A stretch of 64,000 nucleotides of DNA, taken from Deltaproteobacteria bacterium. Its GTDB lineage: Bacteria > Desulfobacterota > Desulfobulbia > Desulfobulbales > JAJRZW01. The stretch spans positions 56,123 to 120,122 of the forward strand of contig JAJRZW010000058.1 in NCBI GenBank assembly GCA_024275015.1. The letters run 5' to 3'. The notes under the pieces are model-generated. The model did not search any database. It was given only the letters and a program-made list of their open reading frames with translations, and was not told the DNA's origin. Within the stretch, counting starts at the first letter, position 1. Each line of letters starts with the position of its first letter. A program made the translations under genes and the position numbers. Below are positions 53,077 to 60,817 of the stretch, one piece after another.

Positions 53077-53976
53077 TCAGGGTTGTTTTGCCGCGGGGTG
53101 ATTTTCAGCCGGATTTTCCACAGCGGCGGCAATAAAATCATGACCACGGCGGCGATAGCCGTCCGCGGCCCAGAGATCGTCGAGAAGATTGCGCTGCCGG
53201 GCGAAAAACTGCTGTTCCCCAAGCATCTCATAGGCGGCGAGGATCTCGTCATCGTCTATTTTCAGATCATGGTTGACGTCGGCCCAATGGAAGGGGGCAA
53301 TCGCGATCCTGTTTTTGCCGCCCACCGGCAGCCACTTCCCCCGCATGCGGACCAGGCCGCGAAAGCGCAACTTGGCCGGCCCGACGGGAAGACGAACGAG
53401 GCAGGACAGGCGCAGCGGCTTGCCCGCCAGAGCGACAAGCCAGCGCAGGCTCTGACCACGGACCCGGGGCCGGGGCTCGGCCGCTACCAGGGCAACCCCC
53501 TCCGGCATGACCTCCTCGACGATCAACGACCCCCGATCAATGCCGCTCAAGCGCAGAACCAGCGGCACCACCCCCCCTGGAGGCCCGGATTGAGGCAGCA
53601 GCCTCTGCGCCTCGATCTCTCCGGGCAGAAAAATATGCTGCCGGCGGCCGAAAAAATATACCAGCCCCAGAATCAGAACAAACCCGGCAAGAATGGCGAC
53701 GGTCCACGGGGAAAAACCCTTCTCCCGCGGCCGGATATCCCCGGTCGGATCAACGCCGATGATCGCGCCGATTTCCACCTCCAGGGCCTGGGCCAGCCGG
53801 TGCGCGTTTTCCCGGCGAATGGTACGATAGCGCCCGTTTTCCCACCGGGAAACGGTGTCGGTGGTCACCTCTACCACAGTGGCAAGATAAAGTTGGGTCA
53901 GCCCACGGGCCTCGCGCAGCCGCCGGACGCGTTCACCGTTGATCGCCACCATCTGCGGGGTCTTTATTTCATCCAT
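53077..53976 (-). CDS. Membrane-anchored XRE regulator with an EF-hand loop
   Basis: The 299-residue protein has an XRE-type helix-turn-helix at residues 14-70 (LREARGLTQLYLATVVEVTT), one membrane helix at about 88-110 (PWTVAILAGFVLILGLVYFF) and a predicted extracytoplasmic part. That part contains a perfect EF-hand loop at Asp233-Glu244 (DVNHDLKIDDDE), as in dockerin and EF-hand proteins. The layout is like RodZ, with DNA-binding domain inside and sensory part outside, but the outer domain differs. I place the start at ATG 53976, since the frame upstream runs into repeat-rich DNA. Calcium sensing is an inference. Confidence 0.82.
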   Translation of the reverse strand: MDEIKTPQMVAINGERVRRLREARGLTQLYLATVVEVTTDTVSRWENGRYRTIRRENAHRLAQALEVEIGAIIGVDPTGDIRPREKGFSPWTVAILAGFVLILGLVYFFGRRQHIFLPGEIEAQRLLPQSGPPGGVVPLVLRLSGIDRGSLIVEEVMPEGVALVAAEPRPRVRGQSLRWLVALAGKPLRLSCLVRLPVGPAKLRFRGLVRMRGKWLPVGGKNRIAIAPFHWADVNHDLKIDDDEILAAYEMLGEQQFFARQRNLLDDLWAADGYRRRGHDFIAAAVENPAENHPAAKQP

Positions 53977-54031
53977 ATTTTTTATAATTGCGGTGATGTA
54001 AGTGCTCAACAAACCACACTTTTGACTTTAT

Positions 54032-54162
54032 GATGGTTTCGCAAAACCCCTTCTTTCCGTCATTCCGACAAAGGCCGGAATCCATAATGTGTTTCATCAC
54101 AGGATTCCGGATCAAGTCCGGAATGACAAAAATGATGATTTGCGACTTTTTACGACGCCATC
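54032..54162 (+). repeat. Family D repeat, copy D3 (best-preserved copy)
   Basis: The ends GATGGTTTCGCAAAA and TTTTTACGACGCCATC are imperfect inverted repeats. Inside are GTCATTCCGACAAAGGCCGG and GGATTCCGGATCAAGTCCGG, then an AAAATGATGATTTGCGAC arm. Confidence 0.8.
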
Positions 54163-54192
54163 ACTTGATAACATCTCGAAATGTAAGCGTTT

Positions 54193-54291
54193 AATGGACG
54201 CCGCCCTGCGCGCGCTAACTCCTTTTGATTATACTTAGGTATATCAAAGAGTTAAAGCTCGTGCAGGGTGGGGGGACATGGAGCGCTTACG
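54193..54291 (-). repeat. Family I palindromic repeat, copy I2
   Basis: On the minus strand it reads GTAAGCGCTCC, then CCCCCCACCCTGCACGAGC, the centre TTTGATATACCTAAGTAT and GGCGGCGTCC. It parallels I1 at 13651-13740. It lies upstream of the cytochrome gene, followed by a TATATCGAAATTATTACGAG stretch also seen in family J. Confidence 0.65.
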
Positions 54292-54553
54292 ATTAAACCG
54301 TTGAACCAACGGTACCAGAACCATACTATTTTGATCTTGTATATCGAAATTATTACGAGTTCATCAATTTTACATCCCGTAAAACTACTCCACCCATAAC
54401 CCCCCCAAACATAACCGGCTGAAATAACATAAATGTCGGGTAGACATGGGCCGATGTCGACTTTTTTTGTCTGAAAAACAGCCGTAGGGTAAAGGCAGCA
54501 AAGGGGCGCAAAAAAACCTTGCCCCTAAAACCCTTTATCAAGGAGGAAAAGGA

Positions 54554-54958
54554 ATGAAAAAAACCATCATCACCATCATCGCCCTGTTATTTGCGACCGC
54601 GGCCCGGGCCGGAGACATCCCCCCGGCGGGGAAAATAACCATTGCGGGGAAAAGACCGGTCAAATTCAGTCACCAGGTCCACAGCGAAAAACTCAAACTG
54701 GACTGCGCCACCTGTCATCACGACGAAAAGAATCAGGGCCGCAGCCTTGCGTCGATAAAAAAAATCGCCGACACCGGCAGGCTCAAATGCGCCACCTGCC
54801 ATAATAAAAAAGCGACAATAAAACCGAGCCGGCGAAAGACCACCTTCCACAACATCTGCCGCGCCTGCCACAAAAAGGGCTACGAAGGCAAACACGGGCC
54901 GACCAAATGCGTCGGCTGCCATGGCAAGAGAAAAAGAAAGGCGGTGGAAGGCTGTTAA
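54554..54958 (+). CDS. Tetraheme class III-type cytochrome c
   Basis: The 134-residue precursor has a Sec signal peptide (residues 1-19, cleavage near ARAG) and four CxxCH heme sites: Cys51-His55, Cys79-His83, Cys102-His106 and Cys119-His123. Extra histidines at 40, 43 and 56 can be axial ligands, as in cytochrome c3 or c7. It would act in the periplasm as an electron carrier for hydrogenases or formate dehydrogenases of an anaerobe. AAGGAGGAAAAGG precedes the ATG. It is monocistronic. Confidence 0.92.
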   Translation: MKKTIITIIALLFATAARAGDIPPAGKITIAGKRPVKFSHQVHSEKLKLDCATCHHDEKNQGRSLASIKKIADTGRLKCATCHNKKATIKPSRRKTTFHNICRACHKKGYEGKHGPTKCVGCHGKRKRKAVEGC

Positions 54959-55010
54959 TGCCTGTGTTAATCTATCGGTGGCCGGAATATCCGGCCACCG
55001 ATTTTCTTTA

Positions 55011-55157
55011 GGGTGTCGTGAAAAATGAGGATTTTCGTCCGAGACCAAGGTAATGAGCAAAATTAAAACGCGCAGTCCCGCCATAGCGGGATGAGTATTT
55101 TTCATTTTGCTCATGACGCCGGGATCGGGCGAAAAAACCATTTTCCCTGGATACCCT
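55011..55157 (+). repeat. Family E repeat, copy E1
   Basis: The left end GGGTGTCGTGAAAAATGAGG and right end TTTTCCCTGGATACCC are imperfect inverted repeats. The interior has CCCGCCATAGCGGG, the ATGAGCAAAAT and ATTTTGCTCAT arms, and CCGGGATCGGGCGAAAA. Shorter copies lie near 13118, 17821, 18079, 18613 and 42677. Confidence 0.65.
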
Positions 55158-55175
55158 TATACCGCGACCGCCACG

Positions 55176-55553
55176 ATGACCAGGGATGACGATACCAAAA
55201 GCTTTGCCGACCTCTTCGACCCCGGCGACCCCGAACTTGAACGCCTGGGGCGAAAGAGCAATCCGTCCGCGGAAGCGCCCCGGCCGGAAACCATCGTTGA
55301 GCTTGACCTCCACGGCCTGACCGGGCCGGAGGCGGAGATCAGGATTGAGGCATTTATCCAGCGCTGCCACGGGGCCGGAGTCAGACGGGCGCGGATAATC
55401 ACCGGAAAGGGAAAACACTCCAGAAACGGCCCGGTCCTCAAGGTCTGGGCGGAAAAAAAACTGCGCCAGATGCAAAAAACAGGATTAACCGCCGCCATCA
55501 CCTGGGAGGGGAAGGGGAAAAAAAGCGGGGCGCTGCTGGTGAGGCTTAAATGA
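55176..55553 (+). CDS. Smr-domain protein
   Basis: The 125-residue protein has the Smr core ELDLHGLTGPEAEIRIEAFI, ARIITGKGKHSRNGPVLK and the final GKKSGALLVRLK. Smr domains are nucleases or nicking enzymes that act on branched DNA or stalled mRNA. The ATG at 55176 lies just inside the gene-like region. The frame upstream passes through repeat E1. It overlaps the next gene by four bases (ATGA). Confidence 0.88.
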   Translation: MTRDDDTKSFADLFDPGDPELERLGRKSNPSAEAPRPETIVELDLHGLTGPEAEIRIEAFIQRCHGAGVRRARIITGKGKHSRNGPVLKVWAEKKLRQMQKTGLTAAITWEGKGKKSGALLVRLK

Positions 55554-56659
55554 TCGACATCATCGCATTGACCCGGGAGCTGATAATGACCCCCAGCGAG
55601 TCATCCGATCCCTTGGAAACCAGTGCCGGGGTTGAACGGAAAGTGGCGGCAAGGCTCGAAAAACTCTGCCGCGACCACCATGTTTCATGTGAAACCCCGA
55701 CCGTGAAAGAGGGCCGCGACAACCTCATTGTCCGCCTCCCGGCCCCCGGGAAACCACGGCTTGTCTTCATGGCCCATATGGATACGGTCAGCGGCAGGGC
55801 AATGGATGACCCCTTTGGGGCAAAAATCGACGGCTCCGGCAGAATCCACGGCCGCGGCGCCTGCGACGACAAGGGGCCGCTGGCCTGCCTGTTCGCCACC
55901 GTAATCAACCTGAAGACGACGGGGAAGCCCCTCGCCTTTGACCTCACCCTGGCCGCCACTGTTGATGAAGAGGTGAGCATGGCCGGGGCCGGGGCCCTGG
56001 CTGCCACCGGCGAGACCTGGGATCTGGCCATCGCCCTTGAACCAACCTCCCTCAAGGTAATCACCGCCCATAAAGGGGCCTGGCGCTGCCGGGTCATAAC
56101 CCGGGGCAGGGCGGCGCATTCATCCGTACCCGAACACGGTTATAACGCCATCTACAAGATGCTGCCGATCATCACCGACCTGCGGGAATACGGCCAGGCC
56201 CTGGCAATGGAACAGAATCCGCAACTGGGCCGCGCCACCCTCGCGATTACCAGGATCAGCGGCGGCACCTCGCTCAATATCATTCCCGACCGCTGCGAAA
56301 TCGGGGTCGACATCCGCCTCCTCCCCGCCATGGTCCCGGAAAAGATCGCCGCCGATATCAACAGGATTATCAAGGGCCGGGGCGAGGTGGAAGAGATCTA
56401 CCAGGGGCGGGGGATAAAGACCGACAACGACCTCCCCCTGGTAAAATCATTTCTCAAGGCCATAGAGACGGCCGGGGTCAGGGCCGAGACCATCACCGCC
56501 CCCTTTGCCACCGACTGCTCCCGCCTGGCCCATATCTGCCCCTGCATCGTCTGGGGCCCCGGCGATATCGCCCTGGCCCACCGGGCCGAGGAACGTATAG
56601 AAATAAAAGAACTCGAAACCGCGTCCCGGGTGCTGGAAAATTTCCTGGTGAAAAAATGA
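55550..56659 (+). CDS. M20-family metallopeptidase (ArgE/DapE type)
   Basis: The 369-residue protein shows the metal motifs FMAHMDTVSGR (His76, Asp78) and GRGACDDKGPL (Asp106), and DEEVSMAGA with the catalytic glutamate, as in ArgE, DapE, LysK and PepT. The substrate is not resolved. The DapE/LysK-like subgroup is likely. It is the middle gene of an operon smr-M20-HAD with 4-bp overlaps on both sides. A parS-like palindrome lies within it at 55681-55696. Confidence 0.9.
   Translation: MIDIIALTRELIMTPSESSDPLETSAGVERKVAARLEKLCRDHHVSCETPTVKEGRDNLIVRLPAPGKPRLVFMAHMDTVSGRAMDDPFGAKIDGSGRIHGRGACDDKGPLACLFATVINLKTTGKPLAFDLTLAATVDEEVSMAGAGALAATGETWDLAIALEPTSLKVITAHKGAWRCRVITRGRAAHSSVPEHGYNAIYKMLPIITDLREYGQALAMEQNPQLGRATLAITRISGGTSLNIIPDRCEIGVDIRLLPAMVPEKIAADINRIIKGRGEVEEIYQGRGIKTDNDLPLVKSFLKAIETAGVRAETITAPFATDCSRLAHICPCIVWGPGDIALAHRAEERIEIKELETASRVLENFLVKK
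55681..55696. promoter_or_regulatory. parS-like palindrome inside the M20 gene
   Basis: TGTTTCATGTGAAACC matches the canonical parS at 14 of 16 positions. The mismatches are at position 8 and at position 16. The six-base arms GTTTCA/TGAAAC are intact. It may be a secondary ParB site. Confidence 0.4.
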
Positions 56660-57282
56660 TTACGACACCTCCGCCGACCCATGTTCTTTTCGACTACGGC
56701 GGCGTTTTAGCCGACGAGGGTTTTGTCGCCGGGCTCGGCGATATCGCCCGTCGCCATGAAATTGATGAAAAGGAATTTTTCGATGCCGCCGAACGGATCA
56801 TCTACGAATGCGGCTTTGTTACCGGCGGCTGCGACGAGACCATTTACTGGCAAAGGATGCGGCAGGAAACCGGGATAAACGGCAGCGACAAGGCATTAAC
56901 CGCGGCAATCATCAACCGCTTCCAATTGCGTCCAGCGATGATTGCCATGGTTGACGAACTCAGAGACAACGGCCGGCAGCCGGTGATCTTAAGCGACCAG
57001 ACCGACTGGCTTGACCGCCTTGAGACCCGCGACCGTTTCTTGCATCACTTCCACCGGGTGTTCAACAGCTATCACACCGGGATCAGCAAACGCGACCCGG
57101 AATGTTTCAGCCGCGCCCTGGCCGGGCTCGGGATAACGGCCGGACAGGCGTTATTTATCGACGACAACCCCGGCCACTGTCAACGGGCCAAAAAACTCGG
57201 GATCAAAACTCACCTGTTCACCAGCCCGGCCGCCCTTGCCGACGCCCTGCGGCGCCTCGGCCTGATCGGGACAAAAAAATGA
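56656..57282 (+). CDS. HAD-superfamily hydrolase (IA type)
   Basis: The 208-residue protein has the nucleophile motif LFDYGGVLADE, where the second aspartate is replaced by glycine as in some epoxide hydrolase-like HAD members, and DQTDWLD and IDDNPGHCQRA (motif IV). The helical cap lies in residues 20-85. The substrate is unknown. It overlaps the M20 gene by 4 bp. Confidence 0.8.
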   Translation: MITTPPPTHVLFDYGGVLADEGFVAGLGDIARRHEIDEKEFFDAAERIIYECGFVTGGCDETIYWQRMRQETGINGSDKALTAAIINRFQLRPAMIAMVDELRDNGRQPVILSDQTDWLDRLETRDRFLHHFHRVFNSYHTGISKRDPECFSRALAGLGITAGQALFIDDNPGHCQRAKKLGIKTHLFTSPAALADALRRLGLIGTKK

Positions 57283-57289
57283 ACACCTG

Positions 57290-57352
57290 GCAAGTTTCGG
57301 CGATTTCCGGAAAAAGCCTCCGGACGGCGGGCTGCTGAAATCCTGGACGCGG
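57290..57352 (+). repeat. Family C fragment downstream of the HAD gene
   Basis: CGGCGATTTCCGGAAAAAGC and GGACGGCGGGCTGCTGAAATC are central parts of family C. Both ends are missing. Confidence 0.5.
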
Positions 57353-57359
57353 CAACCGC

Positions 57360-58118
57360 TCATAAACATTTCGGCAGCAGAAACATAAGCGCCACAATAA
57401 CAATCAACCCCAGAAGACGCTGCATGGTTGCGGGAGACAAACGGTTGGCGCCCATGAAGGAACCGGCATAACCGCCGATGGCAACGCAGGCCAGGAGGGG
57501 CGCCAATACCGAAAATGGCGGAACCGGATGGCTGCCCAGGCGGGCGGCAAGACCGGCCACTGAATTGACCCATATAAAGAAGGCGCCGCAGGCGGCGGCT
57601 TCCTTCTGATCGCCAAGACCTGAAATGACGATGAGCGGGATCAGATAGATGCCGCCGCCCAGGCCGAGGGTGCCGCTGATAAACCCTAGGCCGGTTCCGA
57701 TCATGAGTGAAAGAAGCAGCCCCGCTGTCTTTCCGGGTTCGGCCATGGCCCTGAACGAAGAGAAACAATAGATGCGCAGGGCAACAATACCCAGGAAGAT
57801 AAACAATAATATATGAAACAGTCTGGCCGGCAGGTGGACAGTGCCGCCAAGCCAGGCAAAAGGGATTGACGAGGCAAGAAACGGTAAAATAAGCCGTGGA
57901 CGGGCGTGTTTTCCCTTGAAAAAATTCCACACCCCCAGGGTGCTGACCATAATATTCATGGACAGCGAGACCGTGGGGATCAGCAGATAGTCCACCCCGA
58001 ATATGGTCAACAGGGCAATATAGGACGAGCCGCCGGCCAGCCCCACCGATGAATAGAGAAAGGCCACCCCGCCGAAAAGAACAGCCAGCAGCCAATGATT
58101 TATCAGAAGGTGTTCCAT
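57360..58118 (-). CDS. TauE/SafE family membrane transporter
   Basis: The 252-residue protein has eight hydrophobic segments and the motifs FLYSSVGLAGGSSYIA and FISGTLGLGGGIYLIP in its two repeats. It is not closely similar to the TauE protein at 49.4 kb. Members of the family export sulfite or other small anions. No regulator or enzyme of sulfur metabolism is adjacent. Confidence 0.87.
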   Translation of the reverse strand: MEHLLINHWLLAVLFGGVAFLYSSVGLAGGSSYIALLTIFGVDYLLIPTVSLSMNIMVSTLGVWNFFKGKHARPRLILPFLASSIPFAWLGGTVHLPARLFHILLFIFLGIVALRIYCFSSFRAMAEPGKTAGLLLSLMIGTGLGFISGTLGLGGGIYLIPLIVISGLGDQKEAAACGAFFIWVNSVAGLAARLGSHPVPPFSVLAPLLACVAIGGYAGSFMGANRLSPATMQRLLGLIVIVALMFLLPKCL

Positions 58119-58197
58119 AAAAACAACCGACCAGGTGAAAGGTTATGGAAATTGATCGAAAATATGTTGTCCATCCAGTCTGGTCATGCCGCCGTTC

Positions 58198-59418
58198 CTA
58201 TTCAAACTGCAATGCCTTGACGGGATCCAGCCGGGCCGCTTTTCGGGCCGGATAGAGACCAAACAGAATACCCATAACGACGGTGGTCAGGAAAGATATT
58301 GCCACTATATGCCAGGGAAGCCTGAAGGGCCAATCGGCAAAGATGGCGATAATTACGGCGATGGCAATCCCGGAAATGATGCCGATGATTCCGCCGCCGA
58401 TGCTTAAGATGAGCGATTCGGCCAAAAACTGCATGAGGATATCGCTTTTTTTCGCCCCCACCGCCCTTCGTATCCCTATCTCCTTTATCCTTTCCCGGAT
58501 GGAGATAAGCATGACCGCCAGAATCCCGATGCCGCCGACGAGCAGCGATACCGCGGCGATGGTGCTTATCAGCAGGGTAAAGGTCTCGCTGCTTTCTCTC
58601 TGTGCCTCCAATACCGAGGCCTGATTCTGGATCGTAAAATCATCGGCCCGGCCCTTTCTTAAATGATGGGACTTGCGCAAAATATCCCGGATCTCCGCCG
58701 CCGCCCTCTTCATGGAACGGCTGTCCATGGCCTGGATATATATGGCATTGATATAGGTCAGATTAAAGAGCCGTCGCAGGGCGGTATTCAGGGGAATTAT
58801 TATCTGGTCGTCCTGATCGGTGCCGTTCATGTCCAGCCCCTTGGGCGCCAGCACCCCGATCACCTCAAAAGGCACCCGACCGACGCGGATGGTTTTCCCG
58901 AGGGGATCTTCATGCTCGAAGATATTGTCCACCACCGTCTGTCCCAAAACCGCCACCCGACGGCGGCCCTTATTCTCATCATCGGCAAAGAAACGCCCGC
59001 GGGCCACGGCGTATTGCCGAATTTCAAGAATATCGGCGGTGGTGCCGACGATGTTGGTCGTGGTATTGAGATTGCCGTATTTGACCTGTAATTTTTTATT
59101 CTGGGCCGGCGCCGCGTAACGCACCAGGTAAGAATTTTCCATAATATAGCGGGCGTCTCTGGCCAGGAGGGTGGTCACTGATTTTGTCTGCCGGGCCCGT
59201 CCCGCAATCACCTTTACCTGACCGGCGTTAACCACCAACACATTGCTCCCCATTTTGGTTATCCGGGCGATAATTTTTGCCTCTGTACCCTTGCCGATGG
59301 AGACCATAATCATCACCGCGCAAATGCCGATGATAATCCCCGACAAAGACAGGACTGTGCGCAGCGTATGGGCTGATAAAATCTTTTGGGAGATGATTAT
59401 GTTTTTCGTTATGTTCAT
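58198..59418 (-). CDS. MacB-like ABC transporter permease (intact)
   Basis: The 406-residue protein has the MacB layout: one N-terminal helix (LRTVLSLSGIIIGICAVMIMV), a large periplasmic domain (about 50-275), and three C-terminal helices with GIGILAVMLISIRERIKEIG and RRAVGAKKSDIL. The C-terminus (PARKAARLDPVKALQFE) is complete and the stop is TAG. It is separated from the truncated ABC genes upstream by repeats H and A4. Confidence 0.88.
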   Translation of the reverse strand: MNITKNIIISQKILSAHTLRTVLSLSGIIIGICAVMIMVSIGKGTEAKIIARITKMGSNVLVVNAGQVKVIAGRARQTKSVTTLLARDARYIMENSYLVRYAAPAQNKKLQVKYGNLNTTTNIVGTTADILEIRQYAVARGRFFADDENKGRRRVAVLGQTVVDNIFEHEDPLGKTIRVGRVPFEVIGVLAPKGLDMNGTDQDDQIIIPLNTALRRLFNLTYINAIYIQAMDSRSMKRAAAEIRDILRKSHHLRKGRADDFTIQNQASVLEAQRESSETFTLLISTIAAVSLLVGGIGILAVMLISIRERIKEIGIRRAVGAKKSDILMQFLAESLILSIGGGIIGIISGIAIAVIIAIFADWPFRLPWHIVAISFLTTVVMGILFGLYPARKAARLDPVKALQFE

Positions 59419-59470
59419 TGGTTGTAACTATGCACCCCATGACCGCCAATAATCAATACCCACAGGACTT

Positions 59471-59579
59471 GTAACGGCTTGCCGGGTGCCGGAGATGCGA
59501 GGCATCGTCCTGCGCAGCGTACTCCCTGTACGTGAGCAGGACGATAACAAAGCAGGTTCGGTGCCCTGCAAGCCGTTAC
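59471..59579 (+). repeat. Family H palindromic element
   Basis: The element is 109 bp long. Its ends GTAACGGCTTGCCGGGTGCC and GGTGCCCTGCAAGCCGTTAC are 20-bp inverted repeats with few mismatches, and the middle has a second hairpin around CAGCGTACTCCCTGTACGTG. It is the only copy in this window. Confidence 0.75.
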
Positions 59580-59580
59580 C

Positions 59581-59809
59581 CTTGATCCGTGACGGCTTAG
59601 TGCTGACTTTACCCATAACCGATTGATTTTACGTTATAATGTTTACAAAAACACTCAGGCGGGAATCTCACCCCGCCGCCCGGCGGGGCGTCCGATAGCG
59701 GGCCGGCTGCTTTGTCGGCAACTCGTTGACATACCGTGTGTATTATCAACATCGTTGCCTTCGCGCATCAGGCCCGCTCTCAAACGCTCACGGATCAAGG
59801 GTTACTGTT
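59581..59809 (+). repeat. Family A palindromic repeat, copy A4
   Basis: It starts with TTGATCCGTGACGGCTTAGT and ends in GCTCACGGATCAAGG, with CACCCCGCCGCCC and the GTTGACATACCG hairpin between. It lies immediately downstream of the truncated permease. Confidence 0.7.
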
Positions 59810-60458
59810 GGTTCAAGGCATCCACCGGGTCAAGATTGGCCGCTTTTTTGGCGGGATAGACCCCGAAAAACAGGCCGATAAGAACCGAGACGACAAAGGC
59901 GATAACAAAAGGCTGCCAACTTATGGCGATTGGTTTACCCAGATGGCGAACCAGGAGTGCGATAATCACCCCCACGCCCACGCCCAATAGTCCGCCGCTG
60001 AAGGTCAGGATGACCGATTCGCTGAGAAACTGGAAGATGATATGGCTTTTCCTGGCGCCAAGGGCCCGGCGCAGGCCTATTTCCCGTTTTCTTTCCGCTA
60101 CCGCCATGAGCATGATGTTCATCAGGACAATACCGCCGACAACAGGCGAGATAATAGCGATTAACCACAAAAAGATATTCAGGGTTTTTGTGGCGCCCTT
60201 TATCATCCTGGCGATCTGGGCCGCCGTGGATGGCCCGCGCATCTTCCCGCCGCCCGAGTGGAGCATAATGGCATCGGGGCCGAAGTTGCGTATCCTCTTC
60301 ATGATCCGCATATTGGCGCCCTGGGTTAATGAGACGACCACGGTAAGGGTGGCGATTCCGACAAGGATGGCAAGCTCAATCAGGGCTGTCCGCAGTTTAT
60401 GTTTGGTGACGGATTTCGCCGACTCGGCAACGATTTTCATTATTTTCATTGGCGTCAT
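59802..60458 (-). CDS. MacB-like permease lacking most of its periplasmic domain
   Basis: The 218-residue protein has a normal N-terminal helix (ALIELAILVGIATLTVVVS) and normal C-terminal helices (FLWLIAIISPVVGGIVLMNI, then ERKREIGLRRALGARKS), but only about 35 residues lie between them where the family has about 200. The reading frame is kept across the loss, near PSTAAQIARMIKGATKTLN. Its start overlaps the truncated ATPase gene by 62 bp. It may be a non-functional relic or an unusual minimal permease. Confidence 0.7.
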   Translation of the reverse strand: MTPMKIMKIVAESAKSVTKHKLRTALIELAILVGIATLTVVVSLTQGANMRIMKRIRNFGPDAIMLHSGGGKMRGPSTAAQIARMIKGATKTLNIFLWLIAIISPVVGGIVLMNIMLMAVAERKREIGLRRALGARKSHIIFQFLSESVILTFSGGLLGVGVGVIIALLVRHLGKPIAISWQPFVIAFVVSVLIGLFFGVYPAKKAANLDPVDALNQQ

Positions 60459-60804
60459 CGGGATACTCCTCGGCGTAAATCAGAGGCAGAAGGACATTGT
60501 CCAGGGCGCTGGTGCCCTCCAGAAGATTAAATGACTGGAAAACAAAGCCTATTTTTTTGTTTCGGAAGACGGAAAGCCCGTCATCATCCAGGGTCTCGAT
60601 ATCCACGCCCTCAAGAAGATAGGAGCCGCCGGAGGCCTTCATCATGCACCCCAGGATATTCATCAGGGTCGTTTTGCCGTTGCCGGATGAACCCATGATG
60701 GCGACAAATTCTCCCTGTCGGACATTGAAGGTCACATCCTTTAAAACTTCGGTTGTGATCGTCCCCTTTTGAAAAGACTTGCTGATATTTTTTAACTCAA
60801 TCAT
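60397..60804 (-). pseudogene. ABC transporter ATPase, C-terminal half missing
   Basis: The protein starts normally (AAGGAGG before ATG 60804), with Walker A GSSGNGKTTLMN and Q-loop GFVFQSFNLLEGTSALDNV, and reads well up to LIYAEEYPDDA. It then runs out of frame through the start of the permease and stops. The signature LSGGQ and Walker B box are absent, so it cannot hydrolyse ATP by itself. The family has about 225 residues and this one has 135. A deletion at the shared sequence GATGACGCC would explain the junction. Confidence 0.8.
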
Positions 60805-60817
60805 TGCCGACCTCCTT

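Noticed and set aside
53047..54033. Open frame of 328 codons on the plus strand
   Set aside because: Antisense to the XRE/EF-hand gene, whose helix-turn-helix, membrane helix and EF-hand all read well.
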